DNA from: JAKFWI01 sp035549875
GTDB lineage: Bacteria > Pseudomonadota > Alphaproteobacteria > Caulobacterales > Aquidulcibacteraceae
Assembly: GCA_035549875.1 (NCBI GenBank)
Contig: DASZPV010000222.1
Span: 1-10,248, forward strand
DNA length: 10,248 bases
Direction: 5' to 3'
Of the stretch, positions 5,789-10,248 are shown one piece after another. The first letter of the stretch is position 1. Every line of letters starts with the position of its first letter. The notes beneath the pieces are model-generated. The model was not told the origin of the DNA. It ran no database searches and saw only the letters and a list, made by a program, of their open reading frames with translations. The position numbers and the translations under genes were made by a program.

Positions 5789-7720
5789 TCAGACTCTGCC
5801 GCGGGCCAGATCGGGCGCCAGGGCTTCGCGCGCGATTGCGGAGACGGCCTCGTCGAGTGCAACGATCGTCTGCGCTTCGCCGCCCAGACGGCGCAGCGCA
5901 ACCTGCCGGGTTTCGGCTTCTTTTCGCCCCACCACGACGATCACCGGAACCTTCGCCAATGAATGCTCTCTAATTTTGTAATTGATCTTTTCGTTGCGCA
6001 CGTCGAGTTCGGCGCGCAGCCCGGCGCCCTTGAGCGCGGCGAGCGCCTCGCGCGCATAGTCATCGGCGTCGGAGGTGATCGTCGCCACCACCGCCTGCAC
6101 CGGCGCCAGCCAGAGCGGAAACGCGCCGGCGTAATTTTCAATCATCACGCCAAGGAAGCGCTCGATCGAGCCGAAGATCGCCCGGTGCAGCATGACCGGG
6201 CGATGCTTTTCGCCGTCTTCGCCTACATACGAAGCATCCAGCCGCTCGGGCAGCACATAGTCGAGTTGCAGCGTGCCGCATTGCCACGTCCGCCCAATCG
6301 CATCGCGCAGGTGGAATTCGAGCTTGGGCCCGTAGAACGCGCCCTCGTTTTCGATCCGCTCAACCTGCACGCCCGCCGCATTCGCGGCCTGCTCAAGTTT
6401 ATCCTCGGCGATCGTCCATTGTTCTTCTGTGCCGAAGCGCTTTTCCGGCCGCAGCGCCAGCTTCACCGAATGCAGAGTCACGCCCATGTCGGCATAAACC
6501 GAGTTCAGCAATTCCACGAACTTGCGGCTTTCCTCGACGATCTGATCTTCGGTGCAGAAAATGTGCGCGTCGTCCTGCGCCATCTGGCGCACGCGCAGCA
6601 GGCCATGCGTGGAGCCGGAGCTTTCGCAGCGATGCAGCCCCTCGAACTCGGCCATCCGGATTGGCAGCTCGCGATAGGAACGCTGGCCGTGATTGAAAAT
6701 CTGGATGTGCAGCGGGCAGTTCATTGGCTTCACGCAAAGCACCTCGCCTTCCGCCGTTTCCGAAATGAACATGCTGTCGTGGAATTTCTCCCAGTGGCCT
6801 GAACGTTCCCACAGGGATTTATCCGCGATCTGCGGCGTCTTCACCTCGACATAGCCTTCGGCCTCGATGCGCCGGCGCATGTAGTTCAGCAGCGTGCGAT
6901 AAAGCGTCCAGCCCTTTGGATGCCAGAAGATCATCCCCTTGGCCTCTTCCTGGATATGGAACAGATCCAGCGCGAGGCCGACCTTGCGGTGATCGCGCTT
7001 TTCTGCTTCCTCGATCTGCTTCAGATAGGCGTCTAGCTCTTCCTGCGTACGCCACGCCGTGCCGTAGATGCGCTGGAGCATCGGATTGCGGTGATCGCCG
7101 CGCCAGTACGCGCCGGCCAGTTTCGTCAGCTTGAACGCCTTGCCGAGTTTTCCTGTGCTCGGCAGATGCGGACCGATGCAAAGGTCCATCCATTCATTGC
7201 CGTGTTTGTAGATCGAGATTTCCTCGTCCGCCGGCAAGTCGGAAACGATCTCGGCCTTGTAGTGCTCGCCGATGCCCTTGAAATACGCGATCGCATCGTC
7301 ACGCTTCCAAATCTCGCGGATGATCGGCAGATCGCGGTCGACGATCTCGCGCATTTTTGCTTCGATCTTCGGCAGATCGTCGAGCGAGAAGGGTTCCGCG
7401 CGCGCAAAATCGTAGAAGAACCCGTCCTCGATCACCGGGCCGATCGTGACCTGCGTGCCGGGAAATAGCTCCTGCACCGCCTGCGCCAGAACGTGCGCTG
7501 TATCGTGGCGGATGATTTCCAACGCTTCGGGATCGTCGCGCGTCAAAATCGCGATCGGCGCATCGGCGTTGATCGGGCGCTTCAGATCGTAAAGCTTGCC
7601 GCCGACCTTTGCGGCCAGCGCTTTTTTGGAAAGCGATTTGGAAATGCTCTCGGCGACATCGAAGGGCGAAGCGCCATCCGGGTAATCGCGCACGTTTCCA
7701 TCGGGAAATTTAAGCTGCAT
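5789..7720 (-). CDS. thrS: Threonyl-tRNA synthetase
   Basis: A full-length 643-residue class II enzyme that charges tRNA-Thr with threonine in the cytoplasm. Domains in order: N-terminal TGS (1-62); editing domain (about 65-220) with the HxxxH pair H72/H76 and the C181/H185 pair (CIGPH); class II catalytic core (about 245-535); and C-terminal anticodon-binding domain (about 540-643, AVVATITSDADDYA onward). The zinc ligands are all present: C335 (KPMNCP), H386 (AQDDAHIF) and H512 (VMLHRAI). Motif 2 reads RMAEFEGLHRCESSGSTHG. Editing and synthesis sites both look intact. The ATG at 7720 lies inside the end of yidD (11-base overlap), with a hairpin repeat about 20 bases upstream and only a weak Shine-Dalgarno site. 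Coupling to yidD translation is likely. Confidence 0.98.
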   Translation of the reverse strand: MQLKFPDGNVRDYPDGASPFDVAESISKSLSKKALAAKVGGKLYDLKRPINADAPIAILTRDDPEALEIIRHDTAHVLAQAVQELFPGTQVTIGPVIEDGFFYDFARAEPFSLDDLPKIEAKMREIVDRDLPIIREIWKRDDAIAYFKGIGEHYKAEIVSDLPADEEISIYKHGNEWMDLCIGPHLPSTGKLGKAFKLTKLAGAYWRGDHRNPMLQRIYGTAWRTQEELDAYLKQIEEAEKRDHRKVGLALDLFHIQEEAKGMIFWHPKGWTLYRTLLNYMRRRIEAEGYVEVKTPQIADKSLWERSGHWEKFHDSMFISETAEGEVLCVKPMNCPLHIQIFNHGQRSYRELPIRMAEFEGLHRCESSGSTHGLLRVRQMAQDDAHIFCTEDQIVEESRKFVELLNSVYADMGVTLHSVKLALRPEKRFGTEEQWTIAEDKLEQAANAAGVQVERIENEGAFYGPKLEFHLRDAIGRTWQCGTLQLDYVLPERLDASYVGEDGEKHRPVMLHRAIFGSIERFLGVMIENYAGAFPLWLAPVQAVVATITSDADDYAREALAALKGAGLRAELDVRNEKINYKIREHSLAKVPVIVVVGRKEAETRQVALRRLGGEAQTIVALDEAVSAIAREALAPDLARGRV

Positions 7721-8072
7721 CGGAGTGCTTCTGTTCTAATGCTCCCCCGTTTACGGGGGAGCTGTCGGCGGAGCCGACTGAGGGAGCGGCAGGCCCGCGC
7801 CAATCGCCATAATCCCACGGCGCCCACCAACGCGTCTTTGGCAAAACCGCCGGCGCCGGATCATAGCCGCGCGCGCCGCCGGGCCGGCAGCGGCAAAGTC
7901 GCGCCAGCGCCATCCAGCTTCCCGCCCAGGCGCCATGCGCGCGCACTGCATCGCCCGCGTAATGCGAGCAGGTCGGCAGATAGCGGCAATGCCCGCCGAT
8001 GAACGGCGAGAGCGTGTAGCGGTACAGCGTGATCAGCCCCAGGCAGAGCCGGGCCGGAATCGAAGGGCGCAT
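7710..8072 (-). CDS. yidD: Membrane protein insertion efficiency factor YidD, with repeat-derived C-terminal tail
   Basis: A 120-residue member of the YidD family, small amphipathic membrane-associated proteins thought to help YidC insert inner-membrane proteins. The family core is clear: LYRYTLSPFIGGHCRYLPTC (16-35), SHYAGDAVRAHG (36-47), then ARLCRCRPGGARGYDPAP (57-74), with cysteines at 29, 35, 60 and 62. Typical members end soon after 'GYDPVP' or a following 'RWWxPW' segment (RWWAPW at 81-86 here). Residues about 96-111 are encoded by the palindromic repeat at 7741-7787, which carries the frame into thrS, where TAA 7712-7710 ends it. The ATG at 8072 has no obvious Shine-Dalgarno site. Adjacency to thrS and the nearby IscU-like gene is common in alphaproteobacteria as far as I recall. 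Confidence 0.92.
   Translation of the reverse strand: MRPSIPARLCLGLITLYRYTLSPFIGGHCRYLPTCSHYAGDAVRAHGAWAGSWMALARLCRCRPGGARGYDPAPAVLPKTRWWAPWDYGDWRGPAAPSVGSADSSPVNGGALEQKHSDAA
7741..7787. repeat. REP-like palindromic element, copy 1
   Basis: Stem 1 is GCTCCCCCG (7741-7749), loop TTTA, CGGGGGAGC (7754-7762): nine perfect pairs. After one base comes stem 2, GTCGGC (7764-7769), loop GGA, GCCGAC (7773-7778): six perfect pairs. Then TGAGGGAGC (7779-7787) is an imperfect third copy of the stem-1 right arm and could pair with its left arm instead. The element lies inside the 3' end of yidD and ends 20 bases before the thrS start codon. Such short dispersed palindromes are common in alphaproteobacterial genomes. 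Dispersal in this genome is inferred, not seen. Confidence 0.7.
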
Positions 8073-8135
8073 GGGATCGGCTTGTAATGGAGTTACGACC
8101 GGGCCGCACGCCGCCGCTGCGGCGCGCCCGATCCC
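8073..8135 (-). other. Structured leader abutting the yidD start codon
   Basis: The 8-bp arm GGGATCGG (8073-8080) is complementary to CCGATCCC (8128-8135). In the minus-strand transcript the second of these arms to be made, CCGATCCC, touches the yidD ATG. The intervening loop holds smaller stems, CGGGC/GCCCG (8100-8104 with 8126-8130) and CGCCG-CTG-CGGCG (8112-8124). The CGGGC stem competes with the outer stem for bases 8128-8130, so two folds are possible. No T-run follows on the minus strand, so it is a poor intrinsic terminator for the upstream gene. I see no match to a known riboswitch. Confidence 0.3.
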
Positions 8136-8187
8136 GCGCCGCCGGCTCTAGCTGGTAGTCGTGGTCAAGAGAGCAAGCATGGGCGCC

Positions 8188-8580
8188 TTATAATCGCGAA
8201 ACCGTCTTGCCCGCAACGCGCCGCTGCCAAAGCCAAACGGAAGGCGCAATAACCAGTTCGATCGCCAGCGCGCCTTGATGCCACACCGAGGGCGAACCCG
8301 TCGCCACCAGACTATACGCCCGCCCCAACCCGCCGATGAACACGATCAGCGTCAGCAGGCCGAGCCGTTCGCCCCTGGCCTCGATCCGCGGCACGCAGCT
8401 CCAATAGCAAAGCCCGATCGCCAGCAGCAGGCCGGAGAGGTAGCGGAAATGGCTGGCCGCCGTCGCGGTCGCCTCAGCCACGCCGTTCAGCGCCGGGCCG
8501 AGCAGCACGCCCGCCCCGCCCGCCAGCACCGGCACGCACGCGACCAGCGCAATGAGGCTTTGCAGAAACCGTCTTTCCAT
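8188..8580 (-). CDS. DUF4345-family small membrane protein
   Basis: A 130-residue protein with four predicted membrane helices (about 6-28, 47-62, 72-91, 101-118). The sequence fits the DUF4345 family: SHFRYLSGLLLAIGLCYWSC (43-62), LTLIVFIGGLGRAYSL (76-91), then a C-terminal helix ending WLWQRRVA. No biochemical function is established for the family as far as I know. A longer open frame extends upstream to 8991, but it runs antisense through the SnoaL-like gene and lacks family resemblance. I therefore place the start at ATG 8580, which has AAGG just upstream (AAGGGTG-ATG) and TATAAG beside it. It is divergent from the SnoaL-like gene, sharing a palindromic 57-base intergenic region. Confidence 0.75.
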   Translation of the reverse strand: MERRFLQSLIALVACVPVLAGGAGVLLGPALNGVAEATATAASHFRYLSGLLLAIGLCYWSCVPRIEARGERLGLLTLIVFIGGLGRAYSLVATGSPSVWHQGALAIELVIAPSVWLWQRRVAGKTVSRL

Positions 8581-8587
8581 CACCCTT

Positions 8588-8629
8588 ATACGCACGAGCC
8601 GGGAATCGGACCGTTCCACTCGTGCGTAT
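8588..8629. promoter_or_regulatory. Long inverted repeat in the divergent promoter region
   Basis: Perfect 11-bp arms ATACGCACGAG (8588-8598) and CTCGTGCGTAT (8619-8629) are separated by 20 bases that contain GGAA...TTCC and a CGGACCG core, so the whole block is nearly symmetric. It fills the gap between two divergent start codons (8580 minus, 8638 plus). Each arm presents a TGCGTAT sequence toward one gene, TATAAG on the minus side and TATGGC on the plus side, so each arm may contain a -10 element. A shared operator for a dimeric regulator is the simplest reading. No regulator gene is adjacent. Confidence 0.45.
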
Positions 8630-8637
8630 GGCCTGCT

Positions 8638-9099
8638 ATGGCCTGCGCCATGCTGCCCAATCCGTACGATCCCTGGAAACGCACCGACCTCACCGCCAAC
8701 GAAAAGGCGGTGCTGGAGTTTACCGGCAATTGCATCCACGGCGACGATCTCTCGCTGATCGACAAGCTCATGGCGCCCACTTACATCCAGCACACGCACG
8801 GCATCGGCCAGGGCCACGAGGGGTTGCGCCATTATCTGCGCGAGATCGCCTGGAAGCGGCCGAACCGGAAAATCTGGCGCCCGATCCAGATTTTTTCCTG
8901 CGGCGATTTCGTCATCTTGCACAAATTGCTGACCATGGTCGTGGTCGCCGATTTTTTCCGCTTCGACGCGGACGGCAAGATGGCCGAGCACTGGGACGTC
9001 GTGCAGCCCGTGCCCGAGCCTGATTACGACCCGATGAAACTCTCCACCGAGAATTTCGAGCGCTTCGCCGCGCTGTTTACTATTTCCAAGAACGCCTGA
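8638..9099 (+). CDS. SnoaL-like / nuclear transport factor 2-fold protein
   Basis: A 153-residue protein of the SnoaL-like (NTF2-fold) group, the branch described as predicted aldol-condensation-catalysing or polyketide-cyclase-like enzymes. Visible features: an N-terminal helix with NEKAVLEFTGNCIHGDDLSL (21-40), YIQHTHGIGQGHEGLRHYL (49-67), GDFVILHKLL (89-98), and the characteristic ending FRFDADGKMAEHWDVVQPVP (107-126). Many homologues have an 'H-D-K-x-EHWD-VQ' pattern at this place. The fold forms a small cone-shaped pocket; the substrate is unknown. ATG 8638 and ATG 8650 are both in frame and neither has a Shine-Dalgarno site. The upstream frame extending to 8275 is antisense to DUF4345 and is not credible. 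It converges on the next gene with a 9-base gap. Confidence 0.78.
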   Translation: MACAMLPNPYDPWKRTDLTANEKAVLEFTGNCIHGDDLSLIDKLMAPTYIQHTHGIGQGHEGLRHYLREIAWKRPNRKIWRPIQIFSCGDFVILHKLLTMVVVADFFRFDADGKMAEHWDVVQPVPEPDYDPMKLSTENFERFAALFTISKNA

Positions 9100-9108
9100 A
9101 TCGCGCGC

Positions 9109-9411
9109 CTACTTCGGCGCGGCGCTTTCGGTGGTTTTGCGGGCGCAATTGACTTTCGTGAACGCGCCCCAGCATTGCACGACCGGCTTGTCGCCAAGGT
9201 TCACGGCGTAGGTCGTGCCGACGTAATAATCCGCAAACACGCGATCACCCGTCAGAGTCGCGCCAAGACCTTGCAGCCCCTGGGACACATTCTGCGGATC
9301 GCTCAGGATCGCATTGGCGCCCTCGCGCATGGCGACTTCGCCCGGCCGTGTAAAATAAGCCGCCGCGCCTACGGCCGCGACCAGCACCAACGTCGATAAA
9401 AGCCGAAACAT
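9109..9411 (-). CDS. Small exported or membrane-anchored protein of unknown function
   Basis: A 100-residue protein with a short basic N-terminus and hydrophobic segment (MFRLLSTLVLVAAVGAAAYF, 1-20) followed by TRPGE, so a signal peptide or a single membrane anchor placing residues 21-100 in the periplasm. The rest is polar, with a conserved-looking block DYYVGTTYAVNLGDKPVVQC (61-80) and WGAFTKVNC (81-89). C80 and C89 could form a disulfide. A strong ribosome-binding site, GGGAGG, lies five bases before ATG 9411. It is 30 bases after the IscU-like gene on the same strand, so cotranscription is likely. I do not recognise a named family with confidence. Confidence 0.65.
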   Translation of the reverse strand: MFRLLSTLVLVAAVGAAAYFTRPGEVAMREGANAILSDPQNVSQGLQGLGATLTGDRVFADYYVGTTYAVNLGDKPVVQCWGAFTKVNCARKTTESAAPK

Positions 9412-9441
9412 GCGCGCCTCCCCCGTTTTTGTTGGCGCAGC

Positions 9442-9891
9442 CTAGCCCGGCCCGCTCGCGGGAGCCAGCGCCGTCTGCGCCTGTTCGATCGCCGCGACGG
9501 CCGCTTCGAACGCCAGCATGGTGCTGGTATGGCGCGGGGGATAGTCGCGGACGCCCTCCAGATGGCGCAGTTCCCAGAACCGCCCTTCCGGCGGCGGGCC
9601 GCCTTCCTTGATCATCGCCTTGAGGCTGTCGCGCGCCGCCACGATCTCCTCGACGCTGGCGCCGACGCCATGGCGCGCCAGGATCGCCGCCGCCGCCTGG
9701 CCCAGCGCGCAGGCTTCGACCGCCATGCCGAGATCGGAAATCTTCCCGTCTGATACGTTGAGATCGACCGTAACGGTCGACCCGCACACGCGGCTAACCT
9801 TCGTGGACGACCCCATCGGCGCGGTCAGCCGCCCGACGCGCGAAATATCCGCCGCCAGCTCCAGCACCCGCGAATGATAAAGCCCGTCCAT
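9442..9891 (-). CDS. IscU/NifU-N-like iron-sulfur cluster assembly scaffold protein
   Basis: A 149-residue protein of the IscU/SufU/NifU N-terminal fold, which in its founders holds a nascent Fe-S cluster for transfer to apoproteins in the cytoplasm. Seen: MDGLYHSRVLELAADISRVG (1-20, the typical start), SRVCGSTVTVDLNV (33-46, Cys 36), GMAVEACALGQAAAAIL (55-71, Cys 61), an insert with ARDSLKAMIKEGG, and VRDYPPRHTSTMLAFEAA (114-131). The third ligand cysteine of IscU, expected near residue 120, is replaced by Arg-His (RHTSTM), as in a divergent alphaproteobacterial branch. True scaffold activity is therefore uncertain. ATG 9891 fits the family start. An in-frame GTG eight codons upstream abuts the repeat. 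No clear ribosome-binding site is seen. It follows the DUF559 stop by 20 bases. Confidence 0.82.
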   Translation of the reverse strand: MDGLYHSRVLELAADISRVGRLTAPMGSSTKVSRVCGSTVTVDLNVSDGKISDLGMAVEACALGQAAAAILARHGVGASVEEIVAARDSLKAMIKEGGPPPEGRFWELRHLEGVRDYPPRHTSTMLAFEAAVAAIEQAQTALAPASGPG

Positions 9892-9911
9892 ATGATCTAC
9901 ATGGGCGCTGT

Positions 9912-10248
9912 TCACCCTCCCCGCGAGGGGAGGGTCGGATGCGCGGCATCCGGGGTGGGGTGACCCACCGCCGCTGGTGGTGAGACTGTCCATGCGTCCG
10001 GCAGACCTTGCCACCCGGCTGGTGTTGGATAAGCCCCAAGTTCTATCAGGCGACGCCGCACCGACGTTTGAATAGCGCCCGGCGCAAACGCCATTTTGGC
10101 ATCGATCCGGAGGACGTTCCAACCAAGCTGCGCCAATGCCTGATCGCGTTCAGCATCCTCGATAGCGCTCAGCCGATGAATAGCACCATCAAGCTCGATA
10201 GCGAGACGCGCCTTAAGAACCGCAAAATCCGCTATGTATCGGCCAATC
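9912..10248 (-). CDS. DUF559 domain (Vsr/PD-(D/E)xK-like) protein, C-terminal part
   Basis: The frame enters from the right edge and ends at TGA 9914-9912, giving 111 residues. The opening IGRYIADFAVLKARLAIELD, then GAIHR, is the DUF559 signature of a PD-(D/E)xK nuclease-like fold, with the catalytic-type D (IADF) and E-x-D (IELDG). DAERDQALAQLGWNVLRI follows. This is the endonuclease-like core related to Vsr. Real nuclease activity in DUF559 proteins is largely unproven. The last 16 or so residues (PTPDAAHPTLPSRGG) come from the palindromic repeat at 9914-9963, not from the domain. Base composition looks less GC-rich than in the neighbours, hinting at transfer. The N-terminus and start are outside the window. 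Confidence 0.75.
   Translation of the reverse strand, partial: IGRYIADFAVLKARLAIELDGAIHRLSAIEDAERDQALAQLGWNVLRIDAKMAFAPGAIQTSVRRRLIELGAYPTPAGWQGLPDAWTVSPPAAVGHPTPDAAHPTLPSRGG
9914..9963. repeat. REP-like palindromic element, copy 2
   Basis: Stem 1 is ACCCTCCCC (9914-9922), loop GCGA, GGGGAGGGT (9927-9935): nine perfect pairs. Stem 2 follows directly, CGGATGC (9936-9942), loop GCG, GCATCCG (9946-9952): seven perfect pairs. Then GGGGTGGGG (9952-9960) imperfectly repeats the stem-1 right arm. The element forms the last codons of the DUF559 gene, including part of its stop, and ends 22 bases before the IscU-like start. Its layout matches copy 1 at 7741-7787 although the sequence differs. Confidence 0.72.

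Noticed and set aside
5963..6802. Plus-strand frame of 279 codons inside thrS
   Set aside because: It lies antisense to the catalytic core of a clearly functional thrS; no recognisable protein.
7741..7787. Intrinsic terminator between yidD and thrS
   Set aside because: The stems are strong, but no T-run follows on either strand and the element is within coding sequence of a co-directional row. A REP-like repeat explains it better.
8275..8637. Upstream extension of the SnoaL-like frame (would give 274 residues)
   Set aside because: The extension is Arg/Gln/His-rich, antisense to DUF4345, and crosses the palindromic promoter region.
8581..8991. Upstream extension of the DUF4345 frame (would give 267 residues)
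   Set aside because: The added 137 residues are antisense to the SnoaL-like gene and match nothing. ATG 8580 has a good AAGG site and gives a normal family length.
9892..10122. N-terminal extension of the IscU-like protein to 226 residues
   Set aside because: The added part overlaps the DUF559 coding region and the repeat in another frame. The family start fits ATG 9891.
1..10248. CRISPR array, tRNA, rRNA, insertion sequence or phage genes
   Set aside because: I saw no regularly spaced repeats, no tRNA-like cloverleaf with a conserved TTCRA arm, and no transposase or integrase motifs in any frame. Gene content is otherwise explained.

Overview
The window looks like a GC-rich alphaproteobacterial chromosome, most likely Caulobacterales or a relative (Hyphomonadaceae-like). 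This rests on the gene types, the strongly GC-biased third codon positions, the IscU-like / yidD / thrS gene set and the short palindromic intergenic repeats. The genus is not determinable by eye and I ran no searches.

Layout from left to right. (1) 1-951, minus strand: a polyprenyl-phosphate-type family 2 glycosyltransferase, followed downstream by the start of a small membrane protein cut by the window edge. (2) 985-1782, minus strand: a ParD/ParE toxin-antitoxin module. The antitoxin is intact with a clear palindromic operator. The ParE reading frame has lost its normal C-terminus through an apparent 2-base deletion and runs on into the former spacer. (3) 1948-3753, plus strand: an ArnT-like GT-C membrane glycosyltransferase. 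(4) 3695-8072, minus strand: a tight co-directional row, yidD - thrS - O-antigen-ligase-like membrane protein - family 2 glycosyltransferase, whose last gene overlaps the 3' end of the ArnT-like gene. (5) 8188-9411: three small accessory genes (DUF4345 membrane protein, divergent SnoaL-like protein, small exported protein), with a long palindrome in the divergent promoter region. (6) 9442-10248, minus strand: an IscU/NifU-like scaffold protein preceded by the C-terminal part of a DUF559 endonuclease-like gene that enters from the right edge.

How they fit together: the two GT2 enzymes, the ArnT-like GT-C enzyme and the ligase-like protein form a plausible surface-glycan (lipid A / O-antigen or capsule) modification locus wrapped around housekeeping genes. 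The IscU-like, yidD and thrS genes look like a conserved housekeeping row, here interrupted by the small accessory genes at 8188-9411.

The most interesting structure is a pair of palindromic repeats at 7741-7787 and 9914-9963. They differ in sequence but share the same geometry: a 9-bp stem with a 4-base loop, a 6-7-bp stem with a 3-base loop, then an imperfect third copy of the first arm. Each lies inside the 3' end of a gene, where it supplies a C-terminal peptide tail, and just upstream of the next start codon. I do not see a wholly new defence or biosynthetic system. The best leads are these gene-terminating repeats, the frameshifted ParE beside an intact ParD, and the ligase-like protein without its usual histidine.
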